From the NCBI GenBank assembly GCA_032433765.1, contig JAVIAB010000051.1, positions 151,267,276 to 151,331,275 of the forward strand: DNA of 64,000 nucleotides. The letters are read 5' to 3'. The position numbers were made by a program, and so were the translations under genes. This DNA is from Megaustenia siamemsis (Eukaryota > Mollusca > Gastropoda > Stylommatophora > Ariophantidae). The notes beneath the pieces are model-generated. The model saw nothing but the letters and a program-made list of their open reading frames with translations, did no database searches and was not told where the DNA came from. This document shows, piece after piece, positions 23,311-35,044 of this stretch (positions within the stretch are counted from its first letter, which is position 1; each line of letters begins with the position of its first letter).

Positions 23311-23838
23311 ATTATTATTACACTGAATTATTAGTAGTGACTAAAATAAAACCTGCACTGAACTATGAGTGGTGACTAAAACAATATCTGCACTGAATTA
23401 TTAGTGGTGACTAAAATAAAACCTGTACTGAACTATGAGTGGTGACTAAAACAATATCTGCCCTGAATTATTAGTGGTGACTAAAACAATACCTGCACTG
23501 AATTATTAGTGGTGACTAAAATAAAACCTGTACTGAACTATGAGTGGTGACTAAAACAATATCTGCCCTGAATTATTAGTGGTGACTAAAACAATACCTG
23601 CACTGAATTATTAGTGGTGACTAAAACAATACCTGCACTGAACTATGAGTGGTGACTAAAACAATACCTGCACTGAATTATTAGTGGTGACTAAAACAAT
23701 ACCTGCACTGAATTATTACTGGTGACTAAAACAATACATGCACTGAACTATGAGTGGAGACTAAAACAATACCTGCACTGAACTATGAGTGGTGACTAAA
23801 ATAACACCTGCACTGAATAATTAGTGGTGACTAAAACA
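23311..23838. repeat. 35-bp minisatellite, right part (about 15 copies)
   Basis: Units alternate between two forms, 'actgaattattagtggtgac' and 'actgaactatgagtggtgac', each followed by taaaacaatacctgc or variants. The alternation suggests that a pair of units was amplified together. Confidence 0.92.
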
Positions 23839-24375
23839 ATCATCATCATCATCAAATGCCATGCCTGCTGGTGTAGGTGACCATGTCTCTCCACAACTTT
23901 CAATCTCGACAGTTATTTATCATTTCTGTTGTTGACCTTCTGCTTAGCCATTCTCTTCAGCTGTCTGTTATTTTTTCTCTTTGCTTCCCTCTATCTCTTC
24001 GTCCCTCAATTTTTCCAGTTGTTACAATATATTCCAGCTGTTCTCTTCTCATTACATGGCCAAAAAATGATGATTGTTTCTTCCTAATATTGGAAATTAG
24101 CTCTCTTTTTGCTTTCGCCTCTATCAGAACATTTTCATTACTCTTCTTAGCTGTCCATGTATTTTCAATATTATTCTGTAAAACCACATTTCTACAGACT
24201 CCAGTGATTTTCTTGTCTGTTGTCCTATTGTCCATGATTCACATCCATATGTTAAGACTGGCTCTACATAACAATTAAGAACTCTTTTTGTTGTTTCTTT
24301 TGTCAAAAATGGATTGCACAGTATCTTCCTCATTTTTTAAAGCTGATTTTGTCTAAGCTATTCTACATCTCATCT
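23839..24375 (-). mobile_element. L-B-like LINE fragment
   Basis: It starts with CATCATCATCAT in plus view. The minus strand reads LIEAKAKRELISNIRKKQSS and FFGHVMRREQLEYIVTTGKI, a subfamily diverged from the other L-B copies. Confidence 0.82.
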
Positions 24376-24583
24376 CTGTTGTACATCTAAGATACATCTA
24401 TCAGACATAATACAGAGATAAAATCCTTATATGTGTCATTTCCACATCAGTTTATGATAATGTAGCAGCAGTACAAAAAGTGATTCAATAATTTGGACAA
24501 TGACTTTATAACCAAATTGGTAATTGTTTCTACAACAACAGACAGATATGTGATAATTAACAAATAATACCTATATGAAAGTG

Positions 24584-24765
24584 GAGCCATGATAGCTCAG
24601 TGGTTAGTGAACTGGATTACAAAGGACAAGAGGCCAGGTTCGATCCTGACCGACGGCTGCCAGGTTTACCCAGCCTTAAGTGGGTACCGGATTATGGTCA
24701 CTAACACCATATTCCATATACGCCACTTGGCGTAACGGGGCTCTTTACGTTTTACTTACCAATAT
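24584..24765 (+). mobile_element. S1 SINE with internal deletion
   Basis: It has the S1 head (gatagctcagtggttagtga, B-box ggttcgatcct) and S1 3' end (cgccacttggcgtaacgggg), but about 60 bp of the body after gtgggtaccggat are missing. Confidence 0.85.
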
Positions 24766-25581
24766 GTATGACTTTTTTAAAGAAATTTTTGAATAGCTGT
24801 TGAAATCATATAAGTATAAGTCTGACATATCAAGGATATGTGAGGGCATGCCCTTATCTTCTTACTCCTCTGTTTAAACTTATGGGTTGCTGATTGTACT
24901 GCCCAAGTGCTGACACTTAAGCCTAATAAGTAATAAATGACAAAAAGAACTGCCAGGAGAAAAACGCAGGACAGATGGTGCTCAAGATTCCAGAAAGACA
25001 GCCCATCAAAGAAAGCAAAAACTTTACACAAAGCTTAGGAAGATAGTACTCATTAACCTGGGAGGGCAGGTCATCTAAGGCCAGAATCCCCCTACAGAAA
25101 AGACAAAGCACTGTCTTGCAGAAAGACAGGACACTTAAAAGCTAAGGAAAGAAAGCCCAAACAAAATGCTGACAGAAATCAGATGCACCAGTCTACAAAT
25201 TACAAAACATGGTGTAACATACCAAGGGGTCAAGGCAAAGAAATGCATAAAAATATGAAGCTGCAGTAGAGCTGATTGCAAAGGAGAAACTGTCACATAC
25301 CAACATCTACTCAGAGTTGAATAAAAAAACATACTACAATAAGTCATGTTGGAGACTGCTACTTTTTTTTGTAAAAACTGACATCACAAGGGGCTTACAT
25401 TTCATGTGAAACATCAGGATTTAACAAGCATCCTTCTTCTGACAAAGAATGAGCTTACAGTTCAGGAAGGTAAGACATCTAAGGAAGGAAAGCAATGCTC
25501 CATCAAAAAAATGTGTCCACTCCCCAACAGCAGCAATGCTATGAGATGCCTGTAGCTTAAATGGACACAGACAGTACTCAC
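24766..25581. other. Intron 8 sequence before exon 8, nothing recognised
   Basis: No exon, RNA gene or assigned repeat is visible between the S1 copy and exon 8. Confidence 0.45.
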
Positions 25582-25708
25582 CTGATCTCCAGTTTGTGGG
25601 AATTTGTACGGTACAGTGGTCATCAGAAGACTCATCTGTTAATGTCCCAATAAAGTCAAAGGTCAGACAACTGTGTGCTAGTCGGAGAGTGTGGGACAGC
25701 AGGCAATG
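25582..25708 (-). CDS. XPO7: XPO7 coding exon 8
   Basis: It encodes residues 218-259 plus one base of codon 260: [20 protein letters not shown] and then [10 protein letters not shown]. Human has [20 protein letters not shown] followed by QIPTSWRS. The exon leaves in phase 1; acceptor ctgtag, donor GTGAGT. Confidence 0.97.
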
Positions 25709-26594
25709 CTACAGAAAAACAACAGAGTAGACAGGTTTAACCCACTATTAACATTAACTGCTGCAGGTTCTGCTATGAAAATAAACCAAACTGAATACAA
25801 CATAACAAGCATCATATCTTCTTCTGCTGCCGTACTTCCTCTGATGGATAATCTTCTTCATTACCAGCCCCTTTGACATGTATGCATTATGTTGTGGTTT
25901 ACAGCAAGTTTTGACATTGTACCAGATCATGAGTTTTACAGGGTTAAAACAGTGTACTAGAAGAGCAGAGCACTAGAATTAACAGAGAGAATTGTCAGAG
26001 AACCATTAAGTCACTCAGCCACGCTGAGTACTGTTTAATTTGAAGGCCATCCTATGAATGGTATGATCATGATCACATGACTAAACCCAAAGGGCAGGTG
26101 AGACAGCTAATTTGATTCAGGTCTCATTGAATGGTGAGCAAGCAACATAAATTATATCTGGAAGGCACCAAAGAGATGGGATACATTTGGAAAGAGCTGG
26201 CTGGTCATATGAAATAGTTAGAAATAGAGAAATAGATAGTTATAAATGAAACAGAGAGATCAGCCAATTAGTTAAACATAAAGTTAGCCAGAGATAGATT
26301 GACATAAAAGAATTGGTCCACACTGGACAGTTTTAAAAGAACATAAAAGTTCTGATAGGAATGACTAGCTAGACAACTGGCTGGTTGTTGTAGATGAATA
26401 TTTCCAATAGGAGTGTGTGAGTGACCCTTGCAATTTTAATGTTCCTAAAGTAGAAATGATGACGTTCTCTTACATCATTAAATTTATTAGAGTACTGGCT
26501 AGTTTTGGGTCAGACTCTATAATAGTATAACACAGTCGTTATTGCTGCGAATGAAGTGTTACTGATGTGATGTCAATAAAGAGTCTTCATTCTT

Positions 26595-27010
26595 ATACTC
26601 ATCATCATAGGGTCACATGTCCTTTGCAGAACATCGCCACAATCCGTCTAAAAGAATCTCTGACTAGCCAGATCTCCCACTTCTGCTGTTGTCATCTTCA
26701 AGGTCTCCTTGATGTCTTGAAACCACATTCTTCTCTTGGTCTGCCCCTGATGCATTACCCAAGAACGATGCATTACATTATTGTTCTTTCCTGCCCGCCG
26801 TGTCTTTTAGTATATCTTCATTTTATTACCCTGGTATAACATCTGTACCTGTTAGTCCAATACATCTGACTTCAGCATGGCATGTTCGTGTACCAAGTTG
26901 CCTTCCCTCTCTAATCATTACTCCCTTGATCTGGCTGTTTAGATTGCTTTCAGGCCAACATGAAGGTGGAAGAGTATGATCTTAACCAGCTGTAGTTCAC
27001 TGATCCCAGC
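26595..27010 (-). mobile_element. Possible LINE 3' fragment
   Basis: In plus view, catcatcatagggtcacatg is followed by sequence typical of antisense LINE ends (ggtctgcccctgatgc encodes a GRP-like block on the minus strand). A related stretch lies on the plus strand at 49840-49935. The evidence is weak. Confidence 0.35.
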
Positions 27011-27127
27011 ACAAACAGTCATTGAGTCACTGACCACAAGTGCTGCTGAACATTTTGGGTCTATTTGTAAGTAATGTGTACAATTGTTCTTCTCTTGACT
27101 GTTTCAAGAAAACACTAGTTGTTCTCT

Positions 27128-27484
27128 CTATTTTGAGAGCAGGTGGTGGAATCAATAACTCATTGGGCTCAAAACCAGGAGAATGTGGGTTTGAATCCCT
27201 GTAGAGTCAATCCCGTGTATTACCGGGGCCTCATAATGAGGGAGGTAAAGAATAGTGACACTGTGACCTTCCAGGCATGTCGTAAGAGGTGACTTAGGAG
27301 GTTGATCGATGGCTTGACAAGCTGTCATTGTAAAAAGTGTTGTTATGGAAACAGCGCCATATATTTTAGAGCAGTGATCTCTGCAATATGTGCCATTTTG
27401 GCACGCAAGGTTTCTGTTTTTGAGATTGTGGCTCTGCCCTATGTGCCGTCTTCGGCTCAAAAGGACAATAGATAGATAGATAGA
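27128..27484 (+). mobile_element. S3 SINE with an L-A-like 3' tail
   Basis: The head has an A-box-like stretch (gagcaggtggtggaatcaat) and a B-box (gggtttgaatccc). The end reads gccctatgtgccgtcttcgg then ctcaaaaggacaatag and ATAG repeats. That end resembles the L-A LINE 3' terminus. Other copies are at 39883-40165 and 43645-43875. Confidence 0.8.
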
Positions 27485-28134
27485 GTCAATAGTTTTTTCT
27501 ATTGGGGGTGAGATAAAACTCAGACCCGAACACCTAATGGCGATTGCACTGGACAAGCAGATGGGAGCCACTTTCCCCACTCACAACACAAACACCGTTC
27601 GATGTGGATGTCAAGTCTGCAGTACTTGTGACCTATATATACAGACATATGCATTTATGAAAGTATGGTTGTGTATGCCTGTGTTTGGGCACATCTGTTT
27701 GGTGTGCACACCCATAGTTGCAGAGATACACAAAAATCACACTCATATAAACATTTCCAGTGACAGTAGAGTCTAGGATCTTGTACCCACCTCCACGTAT
27801 TTTTAGAACCTTTCCCTTTTACTGTATTTCACACCTGTGTCCACCAATCTTATCAATGACAGTCCAGTCTGCGCCTTACCAAGCTCAGGACCACAGAGAA
27901 GAGACTTATTTTCCTTTTTTAGATAGTCTAGCATATTATCGCCATGTAGTTAGATTTCTGTGTATATCCTTATATATTTTTGTGTTTATTGTTCCAGCTG
28001 AAGGCCTGCCTGGCCGAAACATCGTTCTACTTTTGTTTTGTTTCTCACCTATGTATTACCATACCATTTTTCCTTTTTTTTATTTTCATTCTTATCATCA
28101 GCTTTACAGCAACCTCGCATTTCTATGCATCTTT

Positions 28135-28440
28135 ATGCCTTTACCTCCAAAGATTTGCTTTTTTGAGCAATTTTTGCCTGGACAGCAGCCATTTTGGCCC
28201 ACTCTTTTCAGCTGCCAAGGGTTCTTTAACATGTGTGAATGCAAATGGGACTTCCTGTTTTTTGCCATTATCAGACAAAGCTAGCATTAGATCTCACTAC
28301 TCAGAGGCCAGGGGAGGGTACACCACAAAGAAACCACTGAATCGAAGTGAAAAATACCCACTGCCTGTGGCTGGCTTTGAACATGGTACCTTGCTGTCCA
28401 GAGGCTGATATCTTATCTCTAGACCACCCAGTCCTGCCAT
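28135..28440 (-). mobile_element. S2 SINE, near full length
   Basis: On the minus strand: head (ctagagataagatatcagcc), B-box (gttcaaagccagcc), then the body with ctcccctggcctctgagtag and the distal part with cagctgaaaagagtgggcc. It is the reverse-oriented counterpart of 240-665. Confidence 0.75.
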
Positions 28441-28504
28441 CTTTTAATTACTAAATCTCAACAACATATCTCTGCTAAATCTTAGCAAACATCTGACCAA
28501 CTCC

Positions 28505-28715
28505 AGCATATTTCTAGTGACAAATATTTTAAATAAATCACAACATATTTCTAGTGGCAAATACTTTAAATAAATCATAACATATTTCTAGTGACAAATA
28601 CTTTAAATAAATCATAACATATTTCTAGTGACAAATACTTTAAATAAATCATAACATATTTCTAGTGACAAATACTTTAAATAAATCATAACATATTTCT
28701 AGTAAATCATCAAAT
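28505..28715. repeat. 37-bp minisatellite, about five copies
   Basis: The unit contains catatttctagtgacaaata followed by ctttaaataaatcataa. It lies in intron 7, about 420 bp from the exon 7 donor. Confidence 0.9.
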
Positions 28716-29132
28716 ATTTTTTTTTTAATCCTGCACATTAAAAAAATGGCATTTTAGGTCCTTACATACTTTTGTATACATACTGCTGTTAACTTCAGCA
28801 GTAACTGACATGCTGTTTTATTCTGCAGCTTCTCTCATGACTGTGCCGAAATTTGAATGACAGGTCCGGCAGTAGAATGAACTACACAAACATATGACAC
28901 TGGGTCTTGTAAGGTTTCATAAGATCTCATCTTTACTCTCCCTTGTTCCCTGCTCCCCAACCTTAACCACATTCCCCTCTCAAAAAAAAAACCTTGTCAT
29001 CTCCCACATTTGTTCTCCATATGTACATATATCCACAAACTTGTACATTACTCTATCAATTCATAACATACATCCAGCAAATCATAACATCTCTAATTAC
29101 TATAATCCCACACATAAAGCAATAAGTCTAAC

Positions 29133-29282
29133 CTGATCAGTGTCACTTAATTCCAGTGTTTTCAAACTTCCAACTGCTGATTGTAATAAAGAGCAAGCCA
29201 TCTGAAATATCTCAAAAAGCTGGGTGTCTCGGAATGATGATGCAATCTTTCTGTGCCTTGTCAAGGAATGACTGGCCTCGGA
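29133..29282 (-). CDS. XPO7: XPO7 coding exon 7
   Basis: It encodes residues 168-217, including [20 protein letters not shown], matching human [20 protein letters not shown]. It is 50 codons in phase 0. The donor is GTTAGA, a less common but acceptable GT site. Confidence 0.96.
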
Positions 29283-29598
29283 CTACACAAAGAAATTATA
29301 ACAAAAATATAGAGTATAAATTAGATCATACTGTCGCAGTCTTGGAATCATTCATAGCAAATACAAAGGGTAATAAACACAGTAATTAATATGTATATAA
29401 ATTTGCATACATGTATATGTGTGGATGCATGTGTTTTTTCAGTTTTGCATAGGATAATACTAACAAATTAAATTTATGACACCTGAGGTTTTCTTTTGGA
29501 TGAGAAACAACACAAACATTATATATAAACTGTGTGTATGTGTGTGTACGTGTATTTATAAATATACACACACATATATGTTTTATTTCTATATTTTG

Positions 29599-29955
29599 TT
29601 ATATCTATCTATCTATTGAATTTTCAAGCCGTAGCCGGCCCATAGGGCATAGACCCAGATACTCTTTCTCTTATCTAAATTTTATTCTAGCAGTTTTCAA
29701 TCCTTGTAAAGATTTTTTATCAAATCTCGCCATTTGTCTCTGTTCTGTTCAAGCAACTCTATCTCATTGAGGGAGCCAATTCCTACTGCTCGTGCCTCTC
29801 TGATCAATGTTCTTCTCAGTGTCTCTCTAGGTCAGCCTCTTTTCCTCTTACCTGTTGTTTCCCAAATGAGAGCTTGCTTTGTTATTCGGTTATTATCTCT
29901 CCTCATCACATGTCCAACATATGACCATTGTTTTTTCTTGATTACTAAAGATCAA
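29599..29955 (-). mobile_element. L-A LINE fragment
   Basis: In plus view: ATCT-rich tail, then ttcaagccgtagccggccca, then the C-terminal coding part that reads RNEMVICWTCDEE-like and GNNR-like pieces on the minus strand. It is about 90% similar by eye to the other L-A 3' ends. Confidence 0.85.
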
Positions 29956-29959
29956 GTCT

Positions 29960-31440
29960 ACGTTTCATTAACGAAAGTGATTTTACAATAGCAGCTTGTT
30001 AAACTTATGATCAACGGTGGTGTACCAAGCAGGAGAAAAACAAATCCTCCATCTTGGATCCAACCAGAAACATGTATTTATTGTAGCTTCTAGTTTAATT
30101 GGTTCCCTGTACATTAAATTTGTTAATATTTATCAGGGATTTTTTTTTTCTTGTTTTAGCTGCTCTTATATTCATCATTTATTTCTAGTCTACTTCTATA
30201 TCTAGACCGGACCTGAGGTGTCATGACTGTTGTGCGTAGTTAGAGTTTCTAACTCAGCTCTTGCTGACGTGTTTAAATGATTTGCGTGACAGTCTAGTTG
30301 TGAAATAATGTGCTGCTATTCCTCGTTGTAGTTATGTTTACTTATGACGAGCGATGAACTGTGAACTTTATCGATATTTCAATGAAATATTATTTATTGA
30401 TCTTGCGTTTATGTGTTTAACCAAACTATTGTCGATAGGCCAACATGAAAAATTCTAACTTATGTCAGATGAAAGATCTACGAATATGTACATGGAACAT
30501 TAGTGCTCTTTACCAAGAAGGAAAATCTGAAAAATCTTATTTTAGAATCAGAAGATTAAACATAGATATTTTAGGCATATCAGAAACTAAGGTGGAAAGA
30601 ATGTGGGTGCATACAGAATGAAAAACATATATTTATATATTCAGGCAACAACACAGAACATCAAAGTGGTATAGGAATACTAATAAAAAGAGAACTGCAA
30701 TAATATATAAGTACCCACTGGACATACGCTGATAGGATTATACTTCTCAAAATAAAAGTAAAACCATTCAGCATAGCAATAATACAGAGATATGCACCTA
30801 CTCAAGACTATACAGATGAACAAATAGAGGCATGCATTGAAGATCTAAAAGAGGAAGACCAAAATATTCTTGGAGAAGACAGATAGAAGCAGAGATGAAG
30901 ATGCTGGGGAAGACATGGAATGAACTGAAAAGAATGGCAAGAAATAGATAGGCTTAGTGAGTGTTTGGTGAGGACCTATGTTCCACAGGGAGCTGAAGGG
31001 TAGAAGAAGAATGAAGATCTAAATAGAATTATAAAACATGTGAAATCGTCAGACATCTTAACTGTCATAATGGGTGATTTTGCTGATGACATAGCTCTCC
31101 TTTCACATAATCATCAACAGATGCAAGATAAAATGAGCATACTTGATGACAGATCACAACAGCTGGGACTTAAAATAAATAGAGATAAGAAAAAAATTAT
31201 GAGAATTAATACAGTTGGCAATAACCAAATAACAATAGGAGATAAACCTCTACTAGATGTACAATCTTATATATATAGGCAGTAATATAGATAAAGAAGT
31301 AGGAACAGAGAATGATAACAAAATAAGAATATCAAAAGCAAAAGGAACATTCATTGCACCAGGAAACATGGAAATCCAAAGAAATTCGGTCAAACACAAC
31401 AATAAAAATTGTCAACTCCAAGGTTAAGTCTGTCCTTAAA
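29960..31440 (+). pseudogene. Chimeric LINE: endonuclease start fused to the RT end
   Basis: A probable 5' UTR leads to an ATG at 30444. The frame then shows the AP-endonuclease start (LRICTWNISALYQEGKS, LNIDILGISETKVERM), and after the L-D insertion SSDILTVIMGDF. At that point it jumps into the RT catalytic region (FADDIALLSHNHQQMQDKMS, LGLKINRDKKKIMRINT). The region between the endonuclease GDF block and the RT FADD block is absent. Frame breaks follow at about 31280. It lies in intron 6 antisense to XPO7. Confidence 0.8.
30850..31011 (+). mobile_element. L-D 3' fragment inserted in the chimeric LINE
   Basis: The 162-bp insert reads RGRPKYSWRRQIEAEMKMLG and ends with the L-D 3' end. TGAAGATCTAAA flanks it at 30838-30849 and 31012-31023. 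Removing it restores the host LINE frame (ACIEDL continuing into NRIIKHVKSSD). Confidence 0.88.
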
Positions 31441-31449
31441 ACATGGTAC

Positions 31450-32225
31450 TGTACTACTAGCAGAAAATCCTAAAGATCTACAACAACGACTTAATGAAAT
31501 AAACATGACAAGCAGAAAATATGGATTAGATACGAATATCAAGAAGATTTAAACTATGATCATAAACAAAGATAATTCTCAAAACCTACAAGTGGGTATC
31601 AAAATGAAGGAATAGACCTGGAGACAGTTCAGAGCTACAACTACCTTGGACATATTATATCCAGTGATGGAAAATGTACAACTGAAATAAACAAAAGTAT
31701 AGGAATGGTAAAAAGTAATTTTAATGTCATGAAAAAAAATACTAACATGAAAATAATTAACATCAGGGCTAAAACTAAAAATAGCAAAATGTTATATCAT
31801 CTCAACATTCCTGTAAGGTGTAGAAACATAGACATTAAACAAGAAAATAGAACAGAGAATTGAAGCATTTGAAATGTAGATTTATAGAAGAATAGGAAGA
31901 ATTGGATGGAACGAAAAGAAAACAAATGATGAAGTCTTGAAACAACTAAAAATAAAAAGAGAACTACTAAGCACAATGTAAACAAGACAAATTATATTTT
32001 TGGAGCATGTTAAAAGACACAGCAGCCTACTAAAAGTAATCTTGGAAGGGAAAATACAAGGTAGCAGAGGCAGACCAAGACTACATGGACAAGTAACATA
32101 AAAAAATTGACAAGTCAGCCTATGACAACCAGCACTATAAAAGCTAGAAACAGAGCGCAATGGCACTCCATGGTAGCCAACTTTTGATGTGGAGGTGGCA
32201 CTCAATGATGATGATGATGATTTCT
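31450..32225 (+). mobile_element. L-E LINE fragment
   Basis: Pieces of the L-E frame are visible: LNEINMTSRKYGLDTNI, YNYLGHIISSDGKCTTEINK, KTNDEVLKQLKIKRELLS, LEGKIQGSRGRPR. It ends with a TGATGATGATGA tail. Stops and shifts are frequent. Confidence 0.82.
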
Positions 32226-32288
32226 ATTGTGTCCTGTTAATAGAGGCCTCTTGATTTAGATGCCTGTAAGTTCCTTTATAAAGCCAGA

Positions 32289-33186
32289 AAGCCTTCACTC
32301 CTTTCACAACGCTATAATTCTAGAATGTCTTCACTCCTTTCACTACTCTTTAAAGGACGAATGTCTTCACTCCTTTCATTACTCTATAATGGACGAATGT
32401 CTTCACTCCTTTCACTACTCTATAATGGACGAATGTCTTCACTCCTTTCACTACTCTTTAAAGGACGAATGTCTTCACTCCTTTCACTACTCTATAATGG
32501 ATGAATGTCTTCACTCCTTTCACTACTCTATAATGGACGAATGTCTTCACTCCTTTCACTACTCTATAATGGACGAATGCCTTCACTCCTTTCATTACTC
32601 TATAATGGACGAATGTCTTCACTCCTTTCATTACTCTATATTGGACGAATGTCTTCACTCCTTTCACTACTCTATAATGGATGGATGTCTTCACTCCTTT
32701 CACTACTCTATAATGGACGAATGTCTTCACTCCTTTCACTACTCTATAATGGATGGATGTCTTCACTCCTTTCACTACTCTATAATGGACGAATGTCTTC
32801 ACTCCTTTCATTACTCTATAATGGACGAATGTCTTCACTCCTTTCTTTGCTCTATAATGGACGAATGTCTTCACTCCTTTCATTACTCTATAATGGATGA
32901 ATGTCTTCACTCCTTTCATTACTCTATAATGGACAAATGTCTTCACTCCTTTCATTACTCTATAATGGACGAATGTCTTCACTCCTTTCATTACTCTATA
33001 ATGGACGAATGTCTTCACTCCTTTCATTACTCTATAATGGACGAATGTCTTCACTCCTTTCATTACTCTATAATGGACGAATGTCTTCACTCCTTTCATT
33101 ACTCTATAATGGACGAATGTCTTCACTCCTTTCATTACTCTATAATGGACGAATGTCTTCACTCCTTTCATTACTCTATAATGGAC
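32289..33186. repeat. 36-bp minisatellite, about 25 copies, in intron 6
   Basis: The unit contains cgaatgtcttcactcctttc and actactctataatgga. As 36 is a multiple of three and the unit lacks stops in several frames, it is open in two plus frames (unit MDECLHSFHYSI and MSSLLSLLYNGR) and one minus frame (VHYRVMKGVKTF). The repeated frames have no start context or splice support, so I do not call a protein. Confidence 0.95.
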
Positions 33187-33291
33187 ACGATTGCAGAAGA
33201 AGCTCCATCTCCATGAGACCATTACCTTATCATTGATTAATTTTGAACATCCTGTATAAATGGTGCTTTAGTTTAGTTTTCCGACTAACGC

Positions 33292-33925
33292 ATAATCTTC
33301 TTCTTCTTTTTTCTTTCCTTATTTGCCTTTCAGCGGGAGGGGAGATATAATTTGCGGTCTTTTGCCTCTGCTGCTGTTATGTTTCCTAGTGCTTAGGGTA
33401 TTCCATCGATCCATTTTTTTCGTGGTTGACCCTTGGGTCTGGTATTCTCGCAACGTTTATTGAGGGCTTGTTGTGTTGTGTTTTGATCTTTCTGCCGTGT
33501 CACGTGGCCAAACCATTTTATCTGCTCTTTCTTTATATATTCTATGGCTGGTGCTATTCCTAGCTTTTTTTCTCAGTTCTTCATTTCTGATGTTATCTCT
33601 CAGACTGTTTCCTCTCATTCGTCTGATACATTTCATCTCAGCAGAGGTTATTTTTCTAACTGTTCTTACATCTAGGGTCCAGGATTGGCATTGGTAGCAC
33701 AATGTTGGGATGAAGATTGTACTGTAGAGTACCCGTTTTGCTTCTAGAGTTATTTCCTTGTTGGACAATAGTGGTGATAACTGTCCAATGATTTGACAAG
33801 CATTGATGCATCTTGAGTCTATCTCTGCTGTTTGTGATGCATAATCTGAAAATGATAAGCTGGTCACATTTGGGCACAAGATGGTAGGCATCATTATCAA
33901 AAGGCAGAGCCTAGTTTCTTTACAC
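33292..33925 (-). mobile_element. L-C LINE fragment
   Basis: The minus strand reads IGQLSPLLSNKEITLEAKRV, TLCYQCQSWTLDVRTVRKIT, MKCIRRMRGNSLRDNIRNEE and the 3' end. The frame is broken only a few times. Confidence 0.87.
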
Positions 33926-33982
33926 AAAAAATTGTAAGAATATGGTAATCTTGATTTGACTGCTGCCCTTTAATAAAAATCA

Positions 33983-34085
33983 TCAATGAAACACCTGAAG
34001 CACCTATGGACATGTTCGGAGTGCAATGGTGATGACCCGCTAATAACTCAATCAATGAAAATGTCTAATGGTGAACAAGAGAAAC
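33983..34085 (+). mobile_element. L-R LINE 3' end fragment
   Basis: The frame reads HLWTCSECNGDDPLITQ, matching the end of L-R at 6899-6990 (HLWTCLECNDDDPQITQ). Confidence 0.75.
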
Positions 34086-34221
34086 AAAAAGAAAATAAAA
34101 ACCTACACGGCAGGTGCCAAACTATCAACATTTGGAAATACTTTAGTCTTTTGGTCTTTAGCTCAGACTGACATCATCGCAGTCGGGGCATTCCCATATC
34201 CACTGACTTCCTGTTTTTGGA

Positions 34222-34340
34222 CACACTAAGTTGGAAAGAGCCAACAACAGAACAATACGATGCACTGTAGATAGAAGATTGTGGAAGGACATGATCACCT
34301 ACGCCAACCGGTATGGCACATGATGATGATGAAGTTGGAA
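34222..34340 (+). mobile_element. L-B LINE 3' end fragment
   Basis: The sequence gatagaagattgtggaagga is followed by catgatcacctacgccaacc and a TGATGATGATGA tail, as in the other L-B 3' ends. Confidence 0.78.
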
Positions 34341-34720
34341 ATACTTTCAGAATAACAAAATAATCAAATGATTTACGACAGCTACACACTTTCAGTGTTT
34401 CATTATGAATATGAATAATGGGAAAAGAACTAAAATGGACACTAGAAGGCTATCACATTTTCAAACATAGAGAAGTTCTCAGACATTTTGGTGAATCCAG
34501 ATCAGCAACCTAGAACTACCCAACAAGTGCAACCAAAAGAAAATGCATCATTAATAAAAGAGAGATGCTGAGGTTGGGACATCATCTACTCACAAGAAAT
34601 CCAGAATTCATCACAAAAAATGTCATACAGTGGAATCTGGAGAAAATGTACAAGAAGCAAGTTGATCAAAGTACACATCAACAAAGAAATAAAGATAACT
34701 GCTGGTTACTGCTATCTTAC

Positions 34721-34798
34721 CTCACTAACTTGGTTTATTTCACAGACCAGCTGGGACAGCAGCTGAACACCAATCAAAACATGGTGTGCCGAGCCACT
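34721..34798 (-). CDS. XPO7: XPO7 coding exon 6
   Basis: It encodes residues 142-167, SGSAHHVLIGVQLLSQLVCE then INQVSE. Human reads [20 protein letters not shown]. The exon is 26 codons in phase 0, with acceptor actgacag and donor GTAAGA. The first five residues are the least conserved part, so the acceptor choice rests on the AG and on phase. Confidence 0.93.
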
Positions 34799-35044
34799 CT
34801 GTCAGTAATAAAATCATTAATGTTTACAGAGGTAATTATAATTTTTAATAAAAAGCAAAAGAATAGCGCAATAACAGTAAGCGTAAATTCAAGTACATTA
34901 ACTTTTAGGAAAATGACAGTTTATAATCAGAAGGAAAGTTTAGGTTCACATTTAGAAAAGATATTTTTTTACAATAAACGGATACTTGTCTTTCTTCTTC
35001 TTCTTTTCTCTCTTCTTTTCTCTTTTCACTGATACCTAAAAGGT

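Noticed and set aside
32260..33236. Long repetitive open frames as protein genes
   Set aside because: They come from a stop-free 36-bp unit and are open on both strands. There is no start context, splice signal or homology.
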